Part shown: positions 42,526-50,670 of the stretch, one piece after another
Position numbering within the stretch: the stretch's first letter is position 1
How the letters are laid out: every line of letters begins with the position of its first letter
Origin: an uncultured Chlorobiaceae bacterium
GTDB taxonomy: Bacteria > Bacteroidota > Chlorobiia > Chlorobiales > Chlorobiaceae
Direction of reading: 5' to 3'
NCBI GenBank assembly: GCA_903917955.1
Contig: CAIXCO010000280.1
Coordinates: forward strand, 1 to 64,000
Length of the DNA stretch: 64,000 nucleotides
Made by a program: the position numbers and the translations under genes
The notes under the pieces: model-generated
Database searches by the model: none
What the model was told of the DNA's origin: nothing
What the model saw: the letters and a program-made list of their open reading frames with translations, nothing else

Positions 42526-43612
42526 ACAATGCTCCGGTAATCGGTTCAAAATATTCGGTAATAAATTTTTTTTCGGCACATCCCCACGGGCTTTGACGAA
42601 GAAGATCGCCATGAACAGCCCATCCATCCAGAGGGCAACCACCATGGCAGAGACTCCAGAAACGGCAATCAACACACTCACTATTGCGAAGGAGCGCATT
42701 GCGATTTTCGAGCGCCTCCCGTTGTGGATCATTCAACACCACATCAAGAGTTTTATCCTGCAACATGCCGTAGTCGAGCAAATCCCAGTCTTCGGAACGG
42801 CCACAGTGTGAAAGATGCCCGTCGGGAGCTATCGAAATATGGTTACGCATACAGCTCCCGCTAAAAACACATCCAAGCGAGCGGTGATTTTCAATAATGT
42901 TGCGCACCAATGAGTTGAAAGGTTCAATCTTGCCATAACGTTCACGATGCGCCCACCACTCAGGAAAAATTTCCCCAAGAAAAGCCACATATTCATCGGG
43001 AGTAACTGCAAGGTCAGGCCTGCGGTTATGATACAGCAGCACCGGATGGATGTTGAAACCACCACCGGTAATATTGACAAGATGATAAAAAATATCCAAC
43101 GGGCGTTCAAGCGCTGGCTTGGTCAACACATAGATGATTCCTACCCCTATGCCATGCTGTTCAGCAACCATTTTCCCTTGCAGAAACGCCCTGTTGTAGG
43201 TGGTGGTATCACAGATGGTTCCGGGCCCCCGTGCGCCATCAAGTGGATCATAACTTGAACCAACAGAATGGATTCCAAGCTCCTTGAGCAATCCCGCCCA
43301 CTCCTCATCCATGAGCATCAAGTTGCTCTGCATGGCGAAAGTGATTCTGTCTCGTGTTGTTTTACACACCGTTTCAAGGAGTTCCCGGCTCTTGATATAA
43401 AAGGGCTTCCCCATCAAGAGCGGTTCACCACCATGCCATATCCAGGTAATGTCGCCGTCAGGATACGTTTCCAGGTAATCATTGACACGCTGAAACACAA
43501 GCCGCAACGTCGCCTCTGTCATATCATCGAATTGCCTCTTTTTTGTAACCACATCGCAGTAAGCACAATGCGATGTACAACGTTCAGTTGGTTTAACAAT
43601 CAGGGTCGGCAT
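42500..43612 (-). CDS. radical SAM/SPASM-domain peptide-modifying enzyme candidate
   Basis: The 370-aa protein has C12-x3-C16-x2-C19 (ERCTSHCAYCD) and WIWHGGEPLL (GGE motif). Its C-terminal SPASM region is cysteine-rich: GCVFSGSC, SHCG, SECVDCRFWSLCHGGCP and a last WGC. This layout is that of anaerobic sulfatase-maturase and RiPP-modifying enzymes with two extra 4Fe-4S clusters. The start overlaps the preceding Cys-rich gene by 13 bp. No RRE domain (PqqD-like) is evident. The likely substrate is the Tyr/Ser-rich protein at the end of the run, or an unknown peptide. Confidence 0.82.
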   Translation of the reverse strand: MPTLIVKPTERCTSHCAYCDVVTKKRQFDDMTEATLRLVFQRVNDYLETYPDGDITWIWHGGEPLLMGKPFYIKSRELLETVCKTTRDRITFAMQSNLMLMDEEWAGLLKELGIHSVGSSYDPLDGARGPGTICDTTTYNRAFLQGKMVAEQHGIGVGIIYVLTKPALERPLDIFYHLVNITGGGFNIHPVLLYHNRRPDLAVTPDEYVAFLGEIFPEWWAHRERYGKIEPFNSLVRNIIENHRSLGCVFSGSCMRNHISIAPDGHLSHCGRSEDWDLLDYGMLQDKTLDVVLNDPQREALENRNALLRNSECVDCRFWSLCHGGCPLDGWAVHGDLLRQSPWGCAEKKFITEYFEPITGALYAGRDYLD

Positions 43613-44061
43613 ACTGCTCCTCCTGGCTGTTTTTGCCTGTAGAGACGAGCATCAATAATTTCAGTGAAAAAGTCGCGGCATTGCGATGTGCATTGCTCTT
43701 TCCACTCGCCATAGCAGGCACGCCACCCCGGACAGTTGATGCAAGAGTCTCGGTTAATAAAACGCTCGTTCAACGCCTCTTGTTGCGGCGGAGGTTGTTC
43801 AATCATCGTCTCAAATGGCTCAATAATGGCATGTGAACAACGCCCGTACACAGCATAGACAAGAAGCTCACGTAATGCTTCCCAGTCAATCGTACCAAGA
43901 GAGAGATCCAGTGTTACCCGAACTCCCAGCGATGCAACTATCCTTGCTTTGGTCAGGTTTTCTTCAGTGGCAGGCAAGGAGACCGTTTCAGCTTGGAGAT
44001 TCATCAGTTGTGGAATCCATTCTGCTGGACGACAGAATAAATCTACAGGTTTTGCAAGCAT
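43600..44061 (-). CDS. small cysteine-rich protein with SPASM-like cysteine pattern, between two radical SAM genes
   Basis: I do not recognise a named family for this 153-aa protein. The first 100 residues look like an alpha/beta domain (SLGVRVTLDLSLGTIDWEALRELLVYA). The C-terminal part has C107-x2-C110-x5-C116-x7-C124-x3-C128 in SCINCPGWRACYGEW, which resembles the auxiliary-cluster part of SPASM domains but without any radical SAM core. It overlaps the end of the upstream radical SAM gene by 19 bp and the start of the downstream one by 13 bp, so the three are translationally coupled. A detached auxiliary-cluster or substrate-binding subunit is my best guess. Confidence 0.7.
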   Translation of the reverse strand: MLAKPVDLFCRPAEWIPQLMNLQAETVSLPATEENLTKARIVASLGVRVTLDLSLGTIDWEALRELLVYAVYGRCSHAIIEPFETMIEQPPPQQEALNERFINRDSCINCPGWRACYGEWKEQCTSQCRDFFTEIIDARLYRQKQPGGAVCRP

Positions 44062-45056
44062 TTATTAATCTCCGGAAGACGGATAAAAGGTTCATCTTTC
44101 ATAGCTTTGAGTATATGGGCAGCACAACCGCCTTCGCAACGTTTTATTTCCCGTTGTTGACATTCATCGCACTCATAATGAATGCCTCCGGCTTCGGCAC
44201 GAATATCATTCATTTGTGAGCGAAAATGGTCAAGCAACTCCTCAAGAGAGCTGAATTCATAGAGCGAACGTGGCGCAAGACGTGACAGCGGAAAGCATGA
44301 CCAGACCATCATATCCGGCCCAATATCAATTGCGGGACCACAACCGAAATTCAGTGGTGACGAAATCTTGAACAGCTTCCCCAGCTCTTCGTCAGTAAAA
44401 GAGCATAGCGTAAAGCCACAGTCAAGCCCAATCTGCAACCGGTTACGAGCAAAATCCTCGCTAAAAGAGAGCAACCGTTTCATTGCAGGACGAATTGAGC
44501 TGATTGAGAGACATTGGTTATCAGCACCGGGAATGGGCGCAGCAAGACCAAGACGCAGGTGACGCTTAAGCCCGTATCGATTGACGAGGTCAAACAGAAA
44601 GGTGAGGTCAAAGTCCGGTCGGTAAATGTTAAACCCTGGACCGCACTTCGTACCAAACTGCTCCAGAAAATATTCAACACACTCATTTTCTTTTTTCGGA
44701 GAAAGCGTTGGTTCATTCAGGTTGCAGACAAAATCCAACGGTATTTCCGGATCCGTCGGGAGAAAATGCCGTAAACTATCTGTCAGTTCCTGCGGTATCG
44801 CCGCACTGGTAAAAACCGTAACCTGAAAGCCACGTTGAAGCAGATAGAGTACCATGTCCGGAAAATGGCGATGCAGTAACGGTTCACCACCAAGCAACGA
44901 CAGTCGCTTTTCGCCAGATGATTCAAAAAAATCAACAACATAGATCAAGTCCTCCCAACTGACCTCAGCATGTAAATCATTTGTACTCATGTGATCACGA
45001 GCAAAACAGTAAGGACATGTGCGGACGCACCTCCTGGTTAACAGCAGATTAGCCAT
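44043..45056 (-). CDS. radical SAM protein, first gene of the modification locus
   Basis: The 337-aa protein has C10-x3-C14-x2-C17 (RRCVRTCPYCFAR), the LLGGEPLLH motif, and a shorter C-terminal Cys region (FGCGPAIDIGPDMMVWSCFP, then YECDECQQREIKRCEGGC) of SPASM/twitch type. It differs clearly from the second radical SAM protein of the locus, so the two probably do different steps or form a pair. The 5' flank (45057-45182) has no gene and borders the decayed IS1634-like remnant; a promoter should be there, but none is obvious. Confidence 0.82.
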   Translation of the reverse strand: MANLLLTRRCVRTCPYCFARDHMSTNDLHAEVSWEDLIYVVDFFESSGEKRLSLLGGEPLLHRHFPDMVLYLLQRGFQVTVFTSAAIPQELTDSLRHFLPTDPEIPLDFVCNLNEPTLSPKKENECVEYFLEQFGTKCGPGFNIYRPDFDLTFLFDLVNRYGLKRHLRLGLAAPIPGADNQCLSISSIRPAMKRLLSFSEDFARNRLQIGLDCGFTLCSFTDEELGKLFKISSPLNFGCGPAIDIGPDMMVWSCFPLSRLAPRSLYEFSSLEELLDHFRSQMNDIRAEAGGIHYECDECQQREIKRCEGGCAAHILKAMKDEPFIRLPEINKCLQNL

Positions 45057-45182
45057 ATATCTGATTCAAAAATTTCCATAACACTCTATTCGATAGCTTT
45101 ATCAGCAGATTTTTGAACGGAATGCTTTTATCTTTATGCAAAATAGCAGAAGTTCCAGCAATAAACGAATGGGGAAACCCTA

Positions 45183-46017
45183 TAACGCGTTATTTTTTCC
45201 CTTGTGACTGCATCGACATTTTTGGCATCAATGATTGAGGGATGTGTAATTCCGGCAGCGGCCAGCAACTCCCCGGCAAGTCATTTCGACTGAGGGATTT
45301 TCTGACAGCTTGACTCTTTGAGGGTGACGATTGTGCTGCGTATGGCCCCAAGTTCATCAATTCCTTCCAGCACGGAGCATTCACATTTTTTCCAGAGCTC
45401 TGATAGCAGTCTCTCAATTTTATAGGCAAGCATGACGGCAAAGACATGACCACGGGTACTGGCTTCGGTTCGTACATGAACCGGTCTGATTTCCAGATGA
45501 CTTTGTTTGAACGTCCGGAAAGCATGTTCCACTTTGGCCAGATCTTTGTACCGGTCATGAACTTCTTTGGTCGAAAGAAGCTCTTTCTTTACATCAGTTT
45601 TGATCACATAACACCCATCGAGCAAAGCTGATCTTTTTAGGATTTCTTCTGTAAAACTTTCTAATTCAAGCACATCACAGGCGCCATAACTTGCAGCCAT
45701 CCTGACCGCACCCAAGCGTGAACCTTGCCCGATCAATCGAGCCATGATCTGCCACAAGGCAAGCACTCCCTGACGGGTACTGCCCAGTGCCTTACTGATA
45801 CCGAGTCTCTCAGCAAGCGTATTGAGCACAAACACCACGCCAACCCGGAAGGCCTTCATGAAGCTCAACATCCTCGACATGCAACAGAGCCGTCAAATTA
45901 TCTTTGTACTTCAGGGCAAGTTTAATGGCGGCAATTTCACCTTCTGAACATTTTGAAATTTTGCCCAAAGTGCGATTCTTCACCTTGCCATCTTCACGAT
46001 AGGATTCGCGAAAAAGA
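45183..46017 (-). pseudogene. IS1634-like (IS4 superfamily) transposase remnant, multiply broken
   Basis: Read in pieces, the minus strand gives YLFRESYREDGKVKNRTLG and then SKCSEGEIAAIKLALKYKD. After a frameshift near 45870 it continues RVGVVFVLNTLAERLGISKALGS. An internal deletion then joins straight to DGCYVIKTDV and DRYKDLAKVEHAFRTFKQS, and after an in-frame TGA the tail LAGELLAAAGI appears. These are segments of IS1634-family transposases in order, with the 5' end, most of the middle and the reading frame lost. It abuts the Rpn-family remnant at about 46017-46030. Confidence 0.82.
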
Positions 46018-46020
46018 TAA

Positions 46021-46363
46021 CGCTGGTAGGTTTAGCCAGCAACTCTGCATCTATCCCGGCGATTGCAGCGGCCTCTTCATCACTCATTCCCTTCGCTACC
46101 AATCTTCTGGCAACTTCAAGTTTACCTTTCTCAAGGCCCTGTTCAATGCCTAACTCAATCCCCTGCGTCATTCCTTCACCAATACCCTCTTCCTTGCCTT
46201 CCATACGGGCAAAGTCATAGTTTGTTTCTACATAGCTGGCTTGATCGCGCAAGGAATCCTGATAACTGTTATAGGCACGAAGCTCTTCATCCGTCATGCG
46301 CAGCAGTGAAAACGACTCTTTTGCTTTCTGAATCCCCTTGGCTTTAAACTCGTCCTTGATCTA
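46021..46363 (-). pseudogene. Rpn/PD-(D/E)XK-family transposase-like nuclease, C-terminal remnant
   Basis: The frame reads IKDEFKAKGIQKAKESFSLLRMTDEELRAYNSYQ. It continues with the glycine/glutamate-rich coiled tail (GKEEGIGEGMTQGIELGIEQGLEKG) and ends ARRLVAKGMSDEEAAAIAGI. This is the C-terminus of Rpn-like recombination-promoting nucleases (PDDEXK_2 family). The nuclease core is missing, an in-frame stop precedes it near 46363, and the 3' end is fused to the IS1634 remnant, which supplies a foreign tail. No function is expected. Confidence 0.75.
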
Positions 46364-46390
46364 GTAATAATCGGGATACCTATCGCCTCA

Positions 46391-47152
46391 TCATATCGGG
46401 TTAATTCCTCTGTGCAGGTTACGGTATTGTAGCTTGTAGCCGTCAGCAGCATCAAAACAATCCTGTGCTGTACCAGGAAGAATGTCCGGGTTCAGAAGAG
46501 CTTGCATAACTTCTGGTTCATTCCGGAATTTTTCAAACCAAAGGCCAAAGAACCCGATTCCTTTTGCCCATTGAACCATTGATAAGGAAGCCAAATGAGC
46601 ATGACCAGCCGCTTTGGCAACTTGATACAGGGTGAATGCTGATTCAACAGCAACAAGAGCGTCTCTTCGCTTTAGCCAACGTATGTCAACAATATTATTT
46701 CTTCTATCGATGTTTGCCAAACCCAGCAATGCAATGGTGTTTTCTGCTTTGCTCTGCTGAATCAATTCAAGATCTTCAGCTTTCTGAACGATTGCAGCAT
46801 CTTCATGATTCGGATGAATACGGATTTGAAATGGAAGCAACGTGTTATTGTTTTCCGGAAAGTAGTAATCGTTAAAATCAACAGGCGTATTGCCCTTTGC
46901 ATTGTTGCAGGGGCCGCAGGCAAACAGCATGTTCTCCCAGCCCAATGGATTGCCAGAAGTGTACCCTGCTGGCGGGTTTTTGGGAACCACGTGTTCCATT
47001 TGCAGACTGTGGCTCAAGGGCATATTGCAATAGGCGCAATAGTACCCTATACGATCAATCAATCTCTTGCGCCACAGCGTATAATCATGAACAGAAATCG
47101 GATCACCGGTCTCATCAGTCGGGCAGGAGCCCTTGTCCAATGGCCGCATCAT
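46391..47152 (-). CDS. HNH endonuclease, Septu PtuB-like
   Basis: The 253-aa protein starts MMRPLDKGSCP. It has an HNH core with zinc pairs C39-x2-C42 (YYCAYC) and C79-x2-C82 (FACGPCN), H54 (QMEHVVPKN) and N74. The rest is helical. This form, next to an AAA ATPase of the OLD/PtuA type, matches the PtuB/TIGR02646-like HNH protein of Septu anti-phage systems. It begins 1 bp after the ATPase gene ends. The action expected from known Septu systems is DNA cleavage on infection, controlled by the ATPase. Confidence 0.82.
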   Translation of the reverse strand: MMRPLDKGSCPTDETGDPISVHDYTLWRKRLIDRIGYYCAYCNMPLSHSLQMEHVVPKNPPAGYTSGNPLGWENMLFACGPCNNAKGNTPVDFNDYYFPENNNTLLPFQIRIHPNHEDAAIVQKAEDLELIQQSKAENTIALLGLANIDRRNNIVDIRWLKRRDALVAVESAFTLYQVAKAAGHAHLASLSMVQWAKGIGFFGLWFEKFRNEPEVMQALLNPDILPGTAQDCFDAADGYKLQYRNLHRGINPI

Positions 47153-47153
47153 C

Positions 47154-48491
47154 CTACTTTTGTACTGCCAGTTTATTCAATTCCAGAAAGGCTCTTAACC
47201 CCGGATCTGAAACATTGTCTATTTCAGCCTGTATTTCTACTTCCGATACTCCCGTTTTCAGTTTACCCAATATCAATTGAGCAATATCATGTTTGCCTGT
47301 ATTTTCATCAGAAAATGCGCTTTCAACACCCATGACACTTGTTGCCACATCATCAATTTTCAAGCTGTTCAAGAGAACGTCAGTCAACCGGTCAAGATTG
47401 AGCAGTTCATCAGAAGCAAGCGACTGAACAATAAATGCGGAATGTGTTGTCACGACAAACTGAATATTCGGAAACGCACTCTTTAAATCTTTGACAATAT
47501 GCCGTTGCCACTTTGGATGGAGGTGCATATCCAGTCCATCAATCAAAGCAATACCTCTCGACTCCTTTACAGCATCTCTCCCCAGAAAGCCATTAAGCAC
47601 AACACACCTGAACGCCAATTCTGCTACCAGATTGAGCATGGCTTTCAAACCATCACTCATGTTGGAGTGTGTCTTTTTTCCTGGATCTTGTTCATCAATG
47701 TTAACAACAGCTTCAAGCTCCTGGTAATGATGATTATATCCTACATCTTCCAGATAGGGAATTGCCGTTGAAATAGCTTCAAAGACCGCTTCCCGGGTAC
47801 CTTCAAACTCTTTTTTGTACTTCAGCTCATTATCGTAATTATGAAGCCACTCAATCACACCATCAAAATCTACCTTGTCAGAGAGTGCTGCCAAATAGCC
47901 CTTCTCCATTCTGCTTCTGTTTTGTTGGGCCTTTTTACCCTTGCGTAACTGTGCCACAGTTCTTTCAGTGCCGAAACTGGCCAAAACAGGCAAAAGCGCT
48001 TTATTATGAAACCCTCTTCCTGATTCCACCAAATCCCTGATGGCATCAATCAAATCTCCTGCATATTTCCTGTTATGGCTTGTTGTACCATTAGCCAGCA
48101 TTACTCTGCTCCATTCTATTGGCCGTTCCTGAAAAACAAAACGGCCTTTACCAATATTGAAAGGTTCATCCTTGCCAATCAATATGAATGTATCGCTTAA
48201 CAAGCTGCCTGTAACTCTGATAAGTGTCTCATCCTTGCTGGAAATATAATCCCTCTCCTCAGCAGCCCATTTAACAAATTTCTCCTGCCTTTTAAATTGT
48301 CTCCGATAAAGAGGTGATGCTGGAAGGGGCAAACATTGCAAACAAGCACCCAAGCTGACCTGTAACGCATGAAGCAGTGATGATTTACCCATGCCATTAT
48401 CACCGATGGCAACAGTAAAGTTTGAGTTCAAAAAAATCTCTTTTTTCTCAAACCCCCTGAAATTCTGGATATATAATCTGCTGATATGCAT
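47154..48491 (-). CDS. AAA family ATPase, Septu PtuA-like
   Basis: The 445-aa protein begins MHISRLYIQNFRGF, the OLD/RecF/SMC-type start. It has Walker A at residues 30-37 (GDNGMGKS), a late signature-like region (SDGLKAMLNLVAELAF), and a Walker B segment IALIDGLDMHLHPKWQ followed by TTHSAF. An oddity is that the usual glutamate after the Walker B aspartate (LIDE) is glycine here. There is no TOPRIM nuclease domain at the C-terminus, so nuclease activity must come from the HNH partner. Together the two genes look like a two-gene Septu-like defence system in the accessory island. Confidence 0.82.
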   Translation of the reverse strand: MHISRLYIQNFRGFEKKEIFLNSNFTVAIGDNGMGKSSLLHALQVSLGACLQCLPLPASPLYRRQFKRQEKFVKWAAEERDYISSKDETLIRVTGSLLSDTFILIGKDEPFNIGKGRFVFQERPIEWSRVMLANGTTSHNRKYAGDLIDAIRDLVESGRGFHNKALLPVLASFGTERTVAQLRKGKKAQQNRSRMEKGYLAALSDKVDFDGVIEWLHNYDNELKYKKEFEGTREAVFEAISTAIPYLEDVGYNHHYQELEAVVNIDEQDPGKKTHSNMSDGLKAMLNLVAELAFRCVVLNGFLGRDAVKESRGIALIDGLDMHLHPKWQRHIVKDLKSAFPNIQFVVTTHSAFIVQSLASDELLNLDRLTDVLLNSLKIDDVATSVMGVESAFSDENTGKHDIAQLILGKLKTGVSEVEIQAEIDNVSDPGLRAFLELNKLAVQK

Positions 48492-48683
48492 CTCTTTTTA
48501 TAATGAGATATTTTTTTGCGGCAGGAACCTGCCTTGGATAATCACAGCTATTTTCTTCAAAGCTTTTTACAAGTTGAATCTTTTCCCCAAAAAACAGTTG
48601 GCCCACTGGAACAGTGAAAAAAAAATTATACCAATAAAAAAAGATAAAAAAAACAAGAGAATGCCTTCAGGGAGTCGCCTCAC

Positions 48684-49127
48684 TCACGCAAACAGCTCCA
48701 AAGGTTCCAGTTCAAGAAACTCCTGCCACGGAATCCCCGAGTTTCCAACCAGAAGCACCTTGTAGGGCTTGCACTGTTGCTCAAATGCTGCCATGCCGGA
48801 AGCATGCCCGGTATGGCCATTTTTGACTTCAAGGCCAATCACTTTTCCTTTGTGTTCCAGCACGAAATCCACCTCATGGTTACCCTGACGCCAGTAAAAG
48901 AGGTTAATGGCATCGGTGCGGGTATGATTGAGGAGATGGGCACCAATTGCTGACTCAACCCATCGGCCCCATTGCGACGGGTTTGTGGCAATCTCCTGAA
49001 AAGAGTACTGCTGCTGTGCACTGACGAGAGCGGTATTATGCACCTGAAATTTTGGGATGGATGCTCTACGCCGCACCATTTCGGGGCTGTACTTTTCCAG
49101 TCCACCGAGTAACCCGGCGAGATAAGG
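48684..49127 (-). pseudogene. C-terminal fragment of a DUF4143 ATP-binding protein
   Basis: The frame reads LAGLLGGLEKYSPEMVRRRASIPKFQVHNTAL, then WGRWVESAIGAHLLN, FYWRQGNHEVDFVLEHKGKVIGLEVK. This is the DUF4143 (PD-(D/E)XK-like) C-terminal domain of AAA_14 proteins. The ATPase part and a start are missing: the homology begins directly after the stop of the eCIS ATPase gene. A possible internal start at 49079 would give 131 aa, but it would lack the family's main domain. Confidence 0.78.
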
Positions 49128-50480
49128 TCAACAGACTTTCCCCTCTTTCTGGAACTCTCTTTCAATTCCTGCCTTGATCCTCCCGATGGTAATTTCTTTT
49201 GCATTACTGGCCAGCGCATCAATACAACAGAACTGTACCACGTTAACTATACTTGCTCCGCTGATCTCATACTTCTTTGCAATTTCCATCAGTTCTGCTG
49301 CACCCGGAACGTTGAGGCTGTTTTTAGGGGGAAACGCTTTCTGCCAGATCGAAAGCCGTTCTTCAAGTCGCGGCAAAGGAAAATAGATCACCGACTGGAA
49401 ACGCCGGATAAAGGCGTCGTCAATGTTGGATCTGAAATTTGAAGCAAGGATAACCAGACCATCGTGGCACTCTATACGCTGCAAAAGATACGCCACCTCC
49501 TGATTGGCATACTTGTCGTGGGCGTCGCGAATATTGGTTCTTTTGCCAAAGAGAGCATCCGCTTCGTCGAAAAACAAAATCCAGTTTTTTTTCTTTGAGC
49601 GCTCAAAAAGTTGTGCAAGATTTTTTTCGGTTTCACCGATAAACTTGGACACCACCATGGAGAGATCGATCCGGAAAACTTCCCTTCCGGTTTTTTTCCC
49701 AAGAATCATTGCTGCAAGTGTCTTTCCCGTACCCGGTGGACCGTGAAACAAAACCCTGTACCCCGGCTTCAGCAATCGCTTCATGTTCCACTCTTGCATC
49801 ATCACCTCTTGGTATCGCAACCAATTCTCAAGTTCCTTCAGTTGTGAAAACGTACTTGCAGGCAGTACCAGATCGTTTTCCGTTAAATCGGTGGTAATGT
49901 ATTCAGCCGGAAAATCCATCGACATCCGGGGGCGCACAAATTTCCCCTGAACAAACAGTTCAAGGTAGTCATTCGCCATTACAAGCTTGCCACTCAGGTG
50001 GGGCTCACCTTGCTCCGACTCATCCAGCCAGATGAGACGATTCTGCGCAAAAAAGTGTTCCGAACCGAAAAGTTTGAGATAGTCGAAGCGCTGATGCAGA
50101 CTGTTTCCAGCCAGAATAAATAATGCCGTCTCCCCTGTTGGCAAAAAACCGCGGAATTGTTTGCCCCGAACACCGCCGATCTGTGGAAAATCGCCGACCT
50201 GCGAGAAGTGCTGAGCGATGACCGTATCAAAAAAATTCGGCTGGACATGCGGGGCAAGGGCAAGCAACAGAACAATGATCTCCTCGGGGCACAATTGATT
50301 CGCCAGAATAAAGGTGGATAGTTCAGAATCATCTTTCACCGATACGATTTTCTTTATATCCACCAGTTTTGGAGGCATATTTCCCGGTTCAAAAAAGTGT
50401 TTTAGTCGCTGCCTGAAAATCTCAGCAAGAAAGTCAAGGTAACGTGTTACCGCAAAGGCATTCTTTTCGGAGGATGTCAT
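49128..50480 (-). CDS. AAA+ ATPase of an extracellular contractile injection system (Afp15/Cis15-like)
   Basis: The 450-aa protein, started at ATG 50478-50480 (MTSSEKNAFAVTRYLDFL), has an N-terminal helical domain and a AAA+ core: Walker A 247-254 (GPPGTGKT), Walker B WILFFDEADALFG, sensor ASNFRSNIDDAF with arginine finger RRF. This single-core ATPase is a constant part of eCIS loci and is thought to act in assembly or length control. The frame is open another 101 codons upstream, but that DNA is a degenerate copy of the region next to 51720-51790, so the longer form is not used. It is the last intact gene of the eCIS locus here. Confidence 0.87.
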   Translation of the reverse strand: MTSSEKNAFAVTRYLDFLAEIFRQRLKHFFEPGNMPPKLVDIKKIVSVKDDSELSTFILANQLCPEEIIVLLLALAPHVQPNFFDTVIAQHFSQVGDFPQIGGVRGKQFRGFLPTGETALFILAGNSLHQRFDYLKLFGSEHFFAQNRLIWLDESEQGEPHLSGKLVMANDYLELFVQGKFVRPRMSMDFPAEYITTDLTENDLVLPASTFSQLKELENWLRYQEVMMQEWNMKRLLKPGYRVLFHGPPGTGKTLAAMILGKKTGREVFRIDLSMVVSKFIGETEKNLAQLFERSKKKNWILFFDEADALFGKRTNIRDAHDKYANQEVAYLLQRIECHDGLVILASNFRSNIDDAFIRRFQSVIYFPLPRLEERLSIWQKAFPPKNSLNVPGAAELMEIAKKYEISGASIVNVVQFCCIDALASNAKEITIGRIKAGIEREFQKEGKVC

Positions 50481-50548
50481 GATCGCAACGCTTTCGACTT
50501 TTGGTGTCAGAAATTCAAAGGCTGTTTTTCTCTTCCCCGATATTCGCC
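50307..50548 (-). repeat. direct repeat, copy B: 5' end of the eCIS ATPase gene and its flank
   Basis: About 240 bp covering the first ~58 codons of the ATPase and ~65 bp of upstream flank are nearly the same as 51542-51782. Just outside, the two copies diverge abruptly. In this copy the upstream flank still encodes a fragment resembling the end of the 83-aa protein (REKQPLNF, stop). Confidence 0.75.
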
Positions 50549-50670
50549 TGGCCAGAGGATAACCTTGATAGTGATAAAAAATTATCAGGTAACCATACGC
50601 CAGTAACATTGATTCGAAATACGCTCCCGCTCCTCGGGCATAGGTGAATATCAGTACCCGATTTGCTGCT

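Noticed and set aside
45980..46297. A 105-residue protein annotated as an intact small gene
   Set aside because: It is the C-terminal coil of an Rpn-family nuclease with the front cut by a stop and the end contributed by an unrelated transposase remnant.
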